Positions 26,040 to 34,149 of a stretch of 64,000 nt of DNA are shown piece after piece (the stretch's first letter is position 1; the number at the start of each line of letters is the position of its first letter). A program made the position numbers and the translations under genes. Source of the stretch: a virus; the IMG/VR virus record IMGVR_UViG_3300042566_001780, positions 227,688 to 291,687 of that record, one strand, 5' to 3'. Under the pieces are notes generated by a model that saw only the letters and a list, made by a program, of their open reading frames with translations, was not told where the DNA came from and did no database searches.

Positions 26040-26600
26040 ATGAAAAAGATTCTTTTTGCAATTGCTATTTCGCTTGCTGCAATCACTGCATTTGCGCAAA
26101 CGACCACAATCACTCTCACCAAAGAACAAGCTGCAGCACTGGCCCAAGCACAGCCTACTACTGCAGCAAATGTTAGTGAAACTGTTCGCCAGGAAGCAAG
26201 TGCATGGGGAGAACTTGGCGCAAACATGGGCAAAGCCTTGGTAGCTGCAGCCAAAGAAATTGGCGTGGCTGCCAATGAATTTTCTGAGACAAATCTTGGG
26301 AAAATCACTGTAGCAATTGTCGTCTATAAGTTGATTGGCGAAAGTATTATCGGATTTGTAGTTGGATTTTTGCTTCTTGTATTCTTCTTTGGAATTGCAT
26401 TGTGGTTCCTGCTTACCAAAAGTTTTTATGATTGTGAATACGAACACGTACCATTTCTTTGGGGAATGACTACTCGAAAGATGTTGCGGAAGTTTTATGC
26501 ACCCAAAAACAATCACGGTGAAATTGCTGCAGCTCGAATGATTGGTGCTTTGGTATCAATTATCATTGGATTGTTTGCTGGTCTTAACGTGATGTTTTGA
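26040..26600 (+). CDS. Membrane protein with signal peptide, 186 aa
   Basis: ATG 26040 opens MKKILFAIAISLAAITAFAQ, a signal peptide with likely cut at AFA|Q. After an Ala-rich periplasmic stretch come two strongly hydrophobic segments (IIGFVVGFLLLVFFFGIAL and MIGALVSIIIGLFAGLNV). With the preceding exported protein it makes an envelope-directed pair; superinfection exclusion or envelope alteration is possible but only inferred. Confidence 0.6.
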   Translation: MKKILFAIAISLAAITAFAQTTTITLTKEQAAALAQAQPTTAANVSETVRQEASAWGELGANMGKALVAAAKEIGVAANEFSETNLGKITVAIVVYKLIGESIIGFVVGFLLLVFFFGIALWFLLTKSFYDCEYEHVPFLWGMTTRKMLRKFYAPKNNHGEIAAARMIGALVSIIIGLFAGLNVMF

Positions 26601-26611
26601 AAGAGAAAATC

Positions 26612-26968
26612 ATGAAGCGTACTCAAGGTCCTTGGATTGTTGTCAAAGAGGACGTTACCCAAATGTCTGATGGTATTATTGTTGGGTCATTGAATGGATA
26701 TGAAGTTCGACCGCTGGGTCAACAACCATTGGGAGAAGAGCTTCTTGATCTTGCCCTAATTCAACAAGCGCCAGAACTTCTTGAGCAACTTGAGACTTTG
26801 GTTAAGAAAGTTCAAAATCATATGGTTCATGGAACTTCACTTGATACGCAAGACCTTTTCTTGGCAAAAAGGGTCATTTATCAAGCACGTAAGCCAATTG
26901 ATCTTGATTCCAATGCTGAAGCATATCAAAAGCAATGGGATGAGCGACTTCACTTTTCGGAGGAATAA
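26612..26968 (+). CDS. Small phage protein, unknown
   Basis: The 118-aa product from ATG 26612 starts MKRTQGPWIVV, followed by a helical segment ALIQQAPELLEQLETLVKKV. The GPW start with a later ALIxxAPELLE segment recurs in small phage proteins without known role. Its stop overlaps the next start. Confidence 0.5.
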   Translation: MKRTQGPWIVVKEDVTQMSDGIIVGSLNGYEVRPLGQQPLGEELLDLALIQQAPELLEQLETLVKKVQNHMVHGTSLDTQDLFLAKRVIYQARKPIDLDSNAEAYQKQWDERLHFSEE

Positions 26969-27147
26969 TGCCTTCTATTCGGAAAATTAGATTGCGCCAA
27001 AAGCGAAAAGGGTCTACGGTCGGCAAGCGATGTAGCACTTATCAAGCTGGTTGTGTAATTTGCGACACTTGGAAATTTTTTGACATACATAAGAAGTTTC
27101 CAAGTCACGATGAGCTCTTCAAATTCATGGAAAATAATCATGGCTGA
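26968..27147 (+). CDS. Small basic phage protein, 59 aa
   Basis: A strong ribosome site (GGAGGAATA) precedes ATG 26968. The N-terminal half is very basic (IRKIRLRQKRKGSTVGKRC) and is followed by CVICDTWKFF, so nucleic-acid binding with a small metal site is possible. It overlaps the next gene by eight bases. Function unknown. Confidence 0.5.
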   Translation: MPSIRKIRLRQKRKGSTVGKRCSTYQAGCVICDTWKFFDIHKKFPSHDELFKFMENNHG

Positions 27148-27313
27148 TTTCAACAAAGAAGATGTGCAAGGCCCGCCGCGCTGGCGTGAATACCGTGGCG
27201 AAATGATTTTGATTTTCCCAAATGGAGAAATTCAGCTCAAAGGTTTCAATGGGTGGAGTTTCTCTTCATTTTGGGGAGTTATTTGCCACATTGATGAAGA
27301 GCTGTCACCGTAA
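27140..27313 (+). CDS. Small phage protein, 57 aa
   Basis: The product (MADFNKEDVQGPPRWREYRG) is aromatic-rich and coupled to both neighbours by overlaps. No motif recognised. Confidence 0.45.
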   Translation: MADFNKEDVQGPPRWREYRGEMILIFPNGEIQLKGFNGWSFSSFWGVICHIDEELSP

Positions 27314-27663
27314 TGGGACTCACGATCTATAATGGTACGATGGATGGTGCTATGACTCCAATTTGCAATTGTTGTGGCATCATGCTTTGCTGGGACATTA
27401 GCGAAGAAGAAGCTCTTGGTGAAGATAATGAATTTTGGGAAAATTGGATTTGCCAAGAGTGTAATGACGGTGTCAGACTTAGTTTGAAAGATTGGCGAAT
27501 TTCAAAAGGATTAAAAGTGGAAGAAGATCTGGCTAAGGTTGTTGAAGAGCAAGAAGCTGTGAAAGCTGATATTGCATACAACGACTTCAAATCATCTGGT
27601 GAAATCTATAAGTATGAAGCTGCTCGAGCACTCGCTGAGCAAATCAAATGGCAAGAAAATTGA
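27313..27663 (+). CDS. Zinc-finger-type small protein
   Basis: The 116-aa product has CNCCGIMLC and WICQECNDG, four to five cysteines spaced like a treble-clef or ribbon zinc site, then a charged helical C-terminus. It is the last gene of the long small-gene region. Function unknown. Confidence 0.55.
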   Translation: MGLTIYNGTMDGAMTPICNCCGIMLCWDISEEEALGEDNEFWENWICQECNDGVRLSLKDWRISKGLKVEEDLAKVVEEQEAVKADIAYNDFKSSGEIYKYEAARALAEQIKWQEN

Positions 27664-27675
27664 TGTGATCTTCTC

Positions 27676-27729
27676 GGGTTGAAGGTTTTTGGTGTATAAT
27701 TCATCCATGAACACCAAAACCTTCACCCC
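27676..27729 (+). promoter_or_regulatory. Promoter -10 box inside a near-perfect inverted repeat
   Basis: TATAAT at 27695-27700 sits between arms GGGTTGAAGGTTTTTGGTGT (27676-27695) and its near-complement at 27711-27729 (one bulge, one mismatch). The expected start point, near 27707, coincides with the ATG of the helicase gene, so the mRNA may be leaderless. Confidence 0.5.
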
Positions 27730-29227
27730 CTCTCCTCAACAATCTGCTTACTTTTCGTGGATTGTTTCTGACATCGGTTCTGCAGTTCTTGAAGCTGTGG
27801 CAGGTGCAGGAAAGACCACTACATTGGTACATGGTCTTTCCCTCATGAAAGGCTACAAGTTCTTTGGAGCCTACAACAAAAAGATTTGCGAAGAAATTGA
27901 GAAGAAGACTGTTGGTATTGAGAACCTGACAGTGTCTACTTTTCATGCTGCCGGCTTCAAAGCTTGGCGCAAAGCAGCTCCAAATGTTCGGGTTGATGCT
28001 GACAAGTGCAAGCGCATTTATCGTGAAGCTTGTGAACGTAATCCTGAAGCAAATTATCAATTGGTTGAAGGTCCTGTCCTTCATCTGGTTTCTCTTGCAA
28101 AACAATCTGCGATTGGGATTGCAAGCAAATCGATGGTCTCAGTTGACAATTGGCTCCACTTGATTGATCACTTTGATATTGAGGTCTTCAATGAAGAAAC
28201 TGGAGTCGACAACACCAAGTTGATCATTCAATTGGCACGCAAAACGCTAGAAGCATCGATTGCTGAAAATACTCGTGTTGTCGATTTTGACGACATGATC
28301 TATGCTCCGTTGTATCACAATGTGAAAATGTTCCAGTTTGATTGGGTCTTGATTGACGAAGCTCAAGATACTAATGAAACGCGTCGATTGCTTGCTCTGC
28401 GCATGTTGAAGCGTGGTGGTCGGATGGTAGCAGTCGGTGATCCGAGACAAGCGATTTATGGTTTCGCAGGCGCTGATTCCAACTCCCTGCGTCTGATTGC
28501 GGAATCGGTGAATGCAAAGCAGATTCCTCTAACAATCACTTATCGGTGCCCAAAGAAAGTGGTTGATTATGCTCATCAATGGGTGTCTCACATCCAAGCT
28601 GCAGAGACTGCCCCTGAAGGTGAAGTGACATCGATTGACGTTGCTGAACTCGGGAATGTCGCAAAACCCGGTGATGCTATTCTCTGCCGGTTCAATGCCC
28701 CACTGATTAAGCACGTCTACGCCTTCATTGCTCAAGGTATTCCTGCTAAAGTCGAAGGTCGTGAAATTGGTTCTGGCCTGAAGACTTTGGCATCTCGGTG
28801 GAAGGTTCGTAAGCTGTCTACTTTGGTTGAAAAGCTGGATGCTTATCGTGAACGCGAATCCAACAAGTTCCGCGTAAAAGAACAAGAGTCAAAGGCTGCA
28901 GCAATTGAAGACAAAGTGGACTGCTTGAAGGTTATCGTGGATCGTGTCATGAAGATTGATCCTGATTGCAAAAAGCCAGTTGAGCGTATTTGCTCCGAGA
29001 TTGATGCAATCTTCACCGAAGATGGAAGTGCAAAGGTTGTTCTTCTGTCTAGCATTCATAAAAGCAAGGGACGTGAGTGGTCTAACGTGTTTCTTCTCCA
29101 AACAGGTCCTAGCGCGTGGGCGCGGAAAGAATGGGAACAGGAGCAAGAAGACAATCTTTGCTATGTTGCAGCCACCCGCGCAATGGAAAAGCTGATTTTG
29201 GTAGACATCAGCAAAGAAGGCAAATGA
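27707..29227 (+). CDS. UvrD-like superfamily 1 helicase
   Basis: The 506-aa protein has Walker A AVAGAGKTTT (about residues 30-39), Walker B VLIDEAQDTN, AVGDPRQAIYGFAGAD (motif III), ITYRCPKK (motif IV), SSIHKSKGREW (motif V) and EDNLCYVAATRAMEKL (motif VI), the full UvrD/PcrA set. It would translocate 3'-5' on single-stranded DNA in replication or repair. ATG 27707 is chosen because the -10 box ends six bases earlier; no ribosome site lies close by. Confidence 0.85.
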   Translation: MNTKTFTPSPQQSAYFSWIVSDIGSAVLEAVAGAGKTTTLVHGLSLMKGYKFFGAYNKKICEEIEKKTVGIENLTVSTFHAAGFKAWRKAAPNVRVDADKCKRIYREACERNPEANYQLVEGPVLHLVSLAKQSAIGIASKSMVSVDNWLHLIDHFDIEVFNEETGVDNTKLIIQLARKTLEASIAENTRVVDFDDMIYAPLYHNVKMFQFDWVLIDEAQDTNETRRLLALRMLKRGGRMVAVGDPRQAIYGFAGADSNSLRLIAESVNAKQIPLTITYRCPKKVVDYAHQWVSHIQAAETAPEGEVTSIDVAELGNVAKPGDAILCRFNAPLIKHVYAFIAQGIPAKVEGREIGSGLKTLASRWKVRKLSTLVEKLDAYRERESNKFRVKEQESKAAAIEDKVDCLKVIVDRVMKIDPDCKKPVERICSEIDAIFTEDGSAKVVLLSSIHKSKGREWSNVFLLQTGPSAWARKEWEQEQEDNLCYVAATRAMEKLILVDISKEGK

Positions 29228-29232
29228 CAATT

Positions 29233-29268
29233 ATCCTCTGGGGCCTATAGGTGAGGCTCAGAGGTGTT
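29233..29268 (+). terminator. Imperfect hairpin terminator after helicase gene
   Basis: CCTCTGGGGCC and GGCTCAGAGG form an imperfect stem followed by TGTTTTTC. It lies a few bases after the helicase stop. Confidence 0.5.
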
Positions 29269-29290
29269 TTTCTAAGAAAGTAATAGAGCT

Positions 29291-29548
29291 ATGTGTACCG
29301 AACAAACAGCACTCCCATGCCCCTTCTGTGGAGCTGAGATCGATCTTTCTGATGAAGACGTTCTCTACCCAACTGGAGCATGGAAGACGCATGAAAGCGG
29401 ATTTCGCGGCTACCTTAGGCCAAATGATCCAACTAGAGAAGGTCTAGTGTGGAGCATACACTGCAATGTCATCTACGGTGGATGCTCCGCAGAAATGAGT
29501 GCAGATTCCAAAGAAGAAGTTGTTCAGAAATGGAATCGGCGAGCTTAG
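29291..29548 (+). CDS. Lar-like zinc-ribbon protein
   Basis: The 85-aa product starts TALPCPFCGAEIDLSDED and ends in a GGCSAEMSADSKEEVVQKWN segment, the layout of Lar-family restriction-alleviation zinc ribbons (CPFCG, a later Cys, then W(N)RR). The name comes from the Rac prophage protein; activity here is unproven. It converges on, and overlaps by four bases, the leftward repeat-protein gene. Confidence 0.6.
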   Translation: MCTEQTALPCPFCGAEIDLSDEDVLYPTGAWKTHESGFRGYLRPNDPTREGLVWSIHCNVIYGGCSAEMSADSKEEVVQKWNRRA

Positions 29549-30426
29549 AAATAGCGATTGAATTCTGCTCTGAAATGCCCTTGGACCTTTTCACGGATCA
29601 AGGGCATTTGTTCTTTGATGTACAACGTTAACACCTTGTTGATGTTTCCCATGAGGTGAAACTCACTTCCTATTTGTGGCAAACCTAAAAGGTTAGTTAA
29701 TTTGTCAGCATCAATGGAGAAAGTACCTCCAACCTCTTTTGGTGCAAAATCTAATGAAGAAATTGGATTATGCGAACAATCACACGTTTCATTAATTATT
29801 TTTGGGATTCCCTTTAGGGAAGTTATTTTGTTGTGTGCACAATGATAGCTATTGCCTACCTCTTTTGGGCCGCCCTTCAGTGATTCTATCTGGTTTCTAG
29901 AGCAATCAAAATGTTCACCTACTTCCCGCGGACACCCAATTAACGATTGCAATTTGTTGTTAGCTATAGAGAAAGTTTCACCGACTGCAGTTGGAGCACC
30001 TTCTAATGAAACTAATGAATTTTCATCAGCATAGAAAGCTCCATAGATTGTGTCTGGTGCACCAACCAAATTAGTCAATTGATTACCACCGCAGTCATAC
30101 CAATTCCCAACTGACTTTGGCCCATGCTCCAAGCTTTTTAATTTGTTGTATCTGCAAAAGAATGATGCTCCTACACTAATTGGACATCCTTTCAGTGTTT
30201 TCATTTTGCTATGAGAACAATCAAATGATCCAGTTATATGCCCAAACTGAATAGGGATTTGGCTAGCTTTTGCTAACTCTACATGGTAAGATAGATCTAC
30301 ATCACCATTGACATCAACTGTTAGATCATCATTGATGATATAATTTTCAATTTCCCATTTTTCAAGAAGATCAGCAATAGCTTCTTTGGTGTTGAATTTT
30401 GATTCGTACAGAGACGTGAGTTTCAT
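29545..30426 (-). CDS. Repeat protein (SLxGxPxxVG type) with capsid-targeting-like start
   Basis: The 293-aa product begins MKLTSLYESKF, then an approx. 65-residue lead-in ending PIQFGHITGSFDCSH. Nine tandem units of about 21 residues follow, with consensus L.SL.GaP.eVG..FdCs.N, a leucine-rich-repeat-like solenoid, and a charged C-terminal helix. Three relatives lie to the right. LYE near the N-terminus fits the L-x-E prohead protease rule. A structural or ejected role is inferred from this start and the shared late promoter region at 34088. Confidence 0.65.
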   Translation of the reverse strand: MKLTSLYESKFNTKEAIADLLEKWEIENYIINDDLTVDVNGDVDLSYHVELAKASQIPIQFGHITGSFDCSHSKMKTLKGCPISVGASFFCRYNKLKSLEHGPKSVGNWYDCGGNQLTNLVGAPDTIYGAFYADENSLVSLEGAPTAVGETFSIANNKLQSLIGCPREVGEHFDCSRNQIESLKGGPKEVGNSYHCAHNKITSLKGIPKIINETCDCSHNPISSLDFAPKEVGGTFSIDADKLTNLLGLPQIGSEFHLMGNINKVLTLYIKEQMPLIREKVQGHFRAEFNRYF

Positions 30427-30431
30427 AGTGC

Positions 30432-30935
30432 TTAATGTGAATTGACAAAAATTGGATAGAAGACTTTTTCTTTTAGTTCTTCAACATCTTTTTCAGTGAT
30501 TGCTGGATTTTCACTGATCTCAAGAGAATCAGCCCCTTTTGGTGCACCAGCTAAAGTTATCAATGAGTTGTATGATGCATCATACATACCGCTAACTTCT
30601 CTTGGTCCTCCCCTCAAGTCTGAGAGCTTATTCACCCGACAGTGAAATTCTCCATCAACCTCTAATGGAGCTCCTTTAAGTGACTTAAGATTATTCTCAT
30701 TAACAGTGAATGATCCTTTAGTGAATTGCTGTGCCCCAACTAATGAGACTAACTTGTTATTGTCGAGATCAATATCGCCAGTGATAAGTTCAGGAAATCC
30801 TTCTAATGTTTCTATTTCATTGAACATTACCATGAAGTCGCCGTGAACTTCGTTTGGGCATCCAACTAGACTCTTCAATCCACAATTTTGCATTGAAAAA
30901 TAACCGTCTACTTTGCCAAACTTGAATGGAAGATA
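30432..30935 (-). pseudogene. 5'-truncated repeat-protein gene at IS left border
   Basis: The frame from 30935 to 30432 encodes YLPFKFGKVDGYFSMQNCGL followed by six or so repeat units and a helical tail. Its first residues align with the lead-in of the paralogues (YLPIQFGKITGSF), but the upstream 45-50 residues including MKLKQLFE are missing and an in-frame TGA lies just before, at the edge of the IS607-type element. An ATG at 30893 could still start a 153-aa product. The missing part is not found on the other side of the element. Confidence 0.65.
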
Positions 30936-30956
30936 TCATTTTTAGATTCAAATCTC

Positions 30957-30964
30957 TATAAATA
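30957..30964 (+). promoter_or_regulatory. T4-like late promoter box (TATAAATA) before tnpA
   Basis: TCTATAAATAGAAATATAG lies 31 bases before the tnpA start codon and is an exact T4 late promoter core. It lies inside the estimated element, so it would travel with it. Confidence 0.4.
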
Positions 30965-30995
30965 GAAATATAGATTCAATAAATCATTTATCAAT

Positions 30996-31601
30996 ATGAT
31001 CAAACTTAGAAAATTTGCTGCTGATCTTGGTATTTCTCGCATGACCCTTTGGAACTGGAAAAAAGCAGGAAAGATCCAGTTCCACAAAATTGGCTCAATG
31101 AATTACATTGATGTCGATACATATAACAAATTCCTTGGCATAAAAGCAGTAAAAGAGGAGCGTATTGTTATTTATTGCCGAGTCTCATCTACTGCAAATA
31201 AGGCAAATTTAGAAACTCAATCTGAGAGATTGATTTCATATTGCAATGCAAAAGGTTATCGAGTCAGTAAAGTAGTGACTGAATTCGGTTCCGGTCTAAA
31301 TGATAAACGTCCAAAGTTAGAAAAGCTATTGAAAGAGCAAGATTTTACAAAATTAGTAGTTGAACATAAAGATAGACTGACTAGATTTGGATTCAACTAC
31401 ATAGAGCAACTGCTTGCAGTAAATGGAATCCAAATTGAAGTTGTGAATAATGTTGAGTCAGACAAAGAAGACATTGTTCAAGATTTCGTATCGGTGATTA
31501 CTTCTTTTTATGCTAGAATTTACGGGCAACGATGTAGTAAGCGGCATACTGAAAAATTAGTGCAGGATTTAGCGCTCAATTCGGAGAAATCTGCTAAATA
31601 A
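30996..31601 (+). CDS. tnpA: IS607-family serine recombinase (transposase)
   Basis: The 201-aa protein begins with a MerR-like helix-turn-helix (LRKFAADLGISRMTLWNWKK), then the serine recombinase domain with YCRVSS, where S64 is the likely nucleophile, and FGSGLNDKRPKLEKLL and VEHKDRLTRFGF. This N-terminal DNA-binding plus catalytic order is typical of IS607 TnpA. The frame is intact. It is followed after 24 bases by tnpB. Confidence 0.85.
   Translation: MIKLRKFAADLGISRMTLWNWKKAGKIQFHKIGSMNYIDVDTYNKFLGIKAVKEERIVIYCRVSSTANKANLETQSERLISYCNAKGYRVSKVVTEFGSGLNDKRPKLEKLLKEQDFTKLVVEHKDRLTRFGFNYIEQLLAVNGIQIEVVNNVESDKEDIVQDFVSVITSFYARIYGQRCSKRHTEKLVQDLALNSEKSAK
31593..31600 (+). promoter_or_regulatory. 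Late-type box (GCTAAATA) before tnpB
   Basis: TGCTAAATAAGTG overlaps the last codons of tnpA and lies 26 bases before the tnpB start. It equals the late box used at phage genes, but it also encodes Ala-Lys-stop, so chance is possible. Confidence 0.3.
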
Positions 31602-31625
31602 GTGTATAGATCAATATAACAAATT

Positions 31626-32861
31626 ATGGCTGTACCAGTTCTAAAAGCTTTCAAATATCGAATATATCCAAATAAGGAGCAGGAGTCCTACCTGCTCCAA
31701 AATTTTGGATGTGTTCGCTTTGTTTGGAACCAGTTGGTAGCCAACTTCAATTCATTCTCAAAAGAAGGTCCAAATCGGCCAATGAATGAAAAGATATTGA
31801 AGGATAATGAACTATATCCTTGGTTAAAAGAGGCGATAAGTTATGCATTGCAGCAAAAGCGAATGGATTTTGATGAGCTGAAGAAACAGTTCTTCAATAA
31901 AGGTCGTAAAGTCAAATTAGGCAGGCCCAAATTCAAAAGACGAGGTAGAAATGAGTCATTCAGAATTCCTGCTGCTTCAATGTACCTAGAAAATTTTGAC
32001 AAAATCAAAGATGGGCGTATCAAATTGCCGAAAATGTCGCCTATGAAAATTGTCATAGATCGGCCTTTTACTGGCAAACCCAAATCGGTCACAGTCTCTA
32101 AAAATGCAAGTGGACAATATTTTGTTTCAATTTTAGTCGAAGAAGACATAGAGTTGAAACAAAATACCGGTCGCTCAATCGGTATTGATCTTGGTTTGAA
32201 AGATTTGCTCATCTTAAGTGATGGCACAAAAGTCTCCAATCCAAGATGGTTTAGAGAAAACCAATCTAAACTAAAGCGAGCACAGCAACATTTAAGTCGC
32301 AAGATAAAAGGTTCAAATAGATACAATAGGCAGAAAATCAAGGTAGCCAAAATCTACAGAGATGTGACAAATCAACGAAAGTTTGTTTATCACAACTTGT
32401 CAAGTTGGCTAGTTGATAACTATGACACTATTTGTACAGAGAACCTTAAAGTGAAGAATATGGTGAAGAATCGCAGTTTGGCAAAGTCGATACAAGATGC
32501 AAGTTGGTCTACGTTCATATCTATGTTAGATTACAAATCTCGTTGGTACGGTCGCACATTCCATAAGATAGACACCTGGTTCCCATCTAGTAAGACATGT
32601 TCTTGCTGTGGACATAAAATGGAATCGATGGATCTATCTGTGAGAGAATGGACTTGTCCATCTTGCAATACGCACCATGATCGTGACTTAAATGCAGCCA
32701 CAAACATACTAAATGAAGGTATTAAAGACCTTTATGACATGACCTCGGCTGAATTAACCGAGTACAGACGTGGAGAGGCAATAAGACCCAAGGAAGTTCT
32801 TCCAAAGGCAGCTTCAGTGAAACGTCTAGTTAGTTTTATAGATTTTTATAAAACGGCGTAA
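31626..32861 (+). CDS. tnpB: TnpB RNA-guided nuclease of IS607-type element
   Basis: The 411-aa protein has an N-terminal helix-turn-helix region (FKYRIYPNKEQESYLLQNFG), the split RuvC nuclease with D188 in SIGIDLGLKD, E272 in CTENLKVKN and the HDRDLNAATN segment near 352-359, and a zinc ribbon (CSCCGHKM...CPSC). All catalytic positions are present. TnpB proteins cut DNA matching the guide next to the element's right end and help it persist. The guide RNA should overlap the 3' end of this gene and extend into the repeat-protein gene to the right. Confidence 0.85.
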   Translation: MAVPVLKAFKYRIYPNKEQESYLLQNFGCVRFVWNQLVANFNSFSKEGPNRPMNEKILKDNELYPWLKEAISYALQQKRMDFDELKKQFFNKGRKVKLGRPKFKRRGRNESFRIPAASMYLENFDKIKDGRIKLPKMSPMKIVIDRPFTGKPKSVTVSKNASGQYFVSILVEEDIELKQNTGRSIGIDLGLKDLLILSDGTKVSNPRWFRENQSKLKRAQQHLSRKIKGSNRYNRQKIKVAKIYRDVTNQRKFVYHNLSSWLVDNYDTICTENLKVKNMVKNRSLAKSIQDASWSTFISMLDYKSRWYGRTFHKIDTWFPSSKTCSCCGHKMESMDLSVREWTCPSCNTHHDRDLNAATNILNEGIKDLYDMTSAELTEYRRGEAIRPKEVLPKAASVKRLVSFIDFYKTA

Positions 32862-33503
32862 TTATTCACCAACTTCTTTTGGAGCTCCTTCAAGAGAAGT
32901 TAAGTAATTGTTAGAACAATCAAAACTACCACCTACTTCTTTTGGAGCACCCTTAAGGGTTTCTAATTTGTTATATGCACAATCAAAATTACTGCCAACA
33001 AATCTAGGGCTTCCCTTAAGTGAGACTAAACTATTTCTACTACAATCGAAAATTCCTCCTACTTCTCGCGGAGCCCCAACTAATGAAGTAAGAAAGTTTC
33101 GCATGCACAAAAAATTTCTTCCTACTTCTAGCGGTCCGCCAATCAAGCTAGACAAATTATTGTATGAACAGTTGAAAATTCCATCAACTTCTTGTGGTGC
33201 TCCTTCTAAAGAAGTCAATTCATTATCGCTGCAATTGAATGATCCACCTACTTCTCTTGGTGACCCTTTTAGTGATTTGAGGTATCCACCAAAGAATCTA
33301 AATGATCCTGTAATTTTGCCAAATTGGATTGGCAAATATTCAAAATGCACATTGGATCCAAAATCAACGTCCCCATCAACATCTACAGTTAGATCACTAT
33401 TGATATGGTAATTGATGAAGCCATATTTTTGTATCCATGCTTCAACTTCTTCTCGCGTCTGAAGAAATTGAGATTGATTTTCAAATAATTGTTTTAGCTT
33501 CAT
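32862..33503 (-). CDS. Repeat protein cut short by the IS element
   Basis: The 213-aa product starts MKLKQLFENQSQF, has the lead-in DLTVDVDGDVDF and YLPIQFGKITGSF, then six repeat units such as SLKGSPREVGGSFNCSDNEL, and stops abruptly in the middle of a unit (GAPKEVGE) at the IS right border. Full-length relatives continue with more units and a helical tail, so this is probably a 3'-truncated gene that may still be expressed. The start overlaps the previous gene's stop by four bases. Confidence 0.65.
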   Translation of the reverse strand: MKLKQLFENQSQFLQTREEVEAWIQKYGFINYHINSDLTVDVDGDVDFGSNVHFEYLPIQFGKITGSFRFFGGYLKSLKGSPREVGGSFNCSDNELTSLEGAPQEVDGIFNCSYNNLSSLIGGPLEVGRNFLCMRNFLTSLVGAPREVGGIFDCSRNSLVSLKGSPRFVGSNFDCAYNKLETLKGAPKEVGGSFDCSNNYLTSLEGAPKEVGE

Positions 33504-34063
33504 TCTTCATTTCCAATGAACTGGCCTTCAACATGCTCTGCATCACTCATTATTTCAGCTACATCAATTTTGGTTTCATAGAAATAGACATCACCACCAA
33601 TGTGTTTGCTTATTCCATAAGATGAAGCCAAATCTCTATTTGAACTACAATCAAAATCTCCGCCAACAAATTTAGGACTTCCCTGAAGATCTGTTAATTT
33701 ATTTCTACTACACATAAATGATTTGCCGACTTCTCGTGGGGCACCTTTTAGGCGATACAGACTATTGCTAGATGCATTAAAAGATCCGCCCACTTCTCTG
33801 GGTGATCCTTCCAGCGAAGTTAATCCAAATCGTGTGCATGAAAAACCACCGGTCACAGTTCTCCATCTAAATGGAAAATTATCTTGTGGATTCAGCAATG
33901 GAATGAAAGTTACATTTCCATCAACGCTAACTGAGAAATCTTCATGAATTTCATAGGATCCGTCGACTAGAACAACCCGTCTAGATTTGATTAAGTCATC
34001 TATCTCTTCTTTTGTCTGAAGAAATTGAAGATTAGTATTTTCAAATAATTGTTTTAGCTTCAT
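33500..34063 (-). CDS. Repeat protein with capsid-targeting-like start, 187 aa
   Basis: The product starts MKLKQLFENTNLQFLQTKEE, nearly identical to the next gene, followed by a lead-in with SVDGNVTF and three to four repeat units (SLEGSPREVGGSFNASSNSL), then a degenerate tail with a C-terminal acidic end. It is first in the leftward array and lies behind a late-type promoter. LFE fits the L-x-E cleavage rule. Packaging in the capsid is inferred. Confidence 0.65.
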   Translation of the reverse strand: MKLKQLFENTNLQFLQTKEEIDDLIKSRRVVLVDGSYEIHEDFSVSVDGNVTFIPLLNPQDNFPFRWRTVTGGFSCTRFGLTSLEGSPREVGGSFNASSNSLYRLKGAPREVGKSFMCSRNKLTDLQGSPKFVGGDFDCSSNRDLASSYGISKHIGGDVYFYETKIDVAEIMSDAEHVEGQFIGNEE

Positions 34064-34087
34064 TTTGTATCAATAGTGATTATTTTC

Positions 34088-34095
34088 TATTTAGC
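34088..34095 (-). promoter_or_regulatory. Late-type promoter (GCTAAATA) for repeat-protein array
   Basis: On the minus strand GAGCTAAATAGAAAATAATC lies about 25 bases before the ATG at 34063. A second, divergent box lies 18 bases away. Confidence 0.6.
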
Positions 34096-34113
34096 TCATT
34101 AGCTCTCAAAATT

Positions 34114-34121
34114 GCTAAATA
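34114..34121 (+). promoter_or_regulatory. Late-type promoter (GCTAAATA) for AAA+ gene
   Basis: ATTGCTAAATAGTC on the plus strand lies 28 bases before ATG 34150, divergent from the box at 34088. Confidence 0.6.
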
Positions 34122-34149
34122 GTCAAATCACACAACTCTCTTGAAAATC

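Larger units (their letters stand above)
30936..32870 (+). mobile_element. IS607-type insertion element (tnpA + tnpB)
   Basis: The element holds a serine-recombinase tnpA and a tnpB between two broken repeat-protein genes. Approximate borders are where homology of the flanking genes stops: around 30936 on the left and 32861-32873 on the right. IS607 elements make no target duplication, and none is seen. The flanks are different parts of two paralogues, so the gene array was deleted or rearranged when it came in. Confidence 0.75.

Noticed and set aside
30940-30960. T-arm-like AGATTCAAATCT suggesting a tRNA attachment site at the IS left end
   Set aside because: The rest of a tRNA cannot be folded around it, and the element is IS607-type, which does not integrate at tRNAs.
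30929-32882. Single repeat-protein gene interrupted by the IS, restored by precise excision between GG dinucleotides
   Set aside because: The join would be in frame, but the left fragment aligns with the N-terminal lead-in of the paralogues, not with a mid-gene repeat, so two different genes are more likely.
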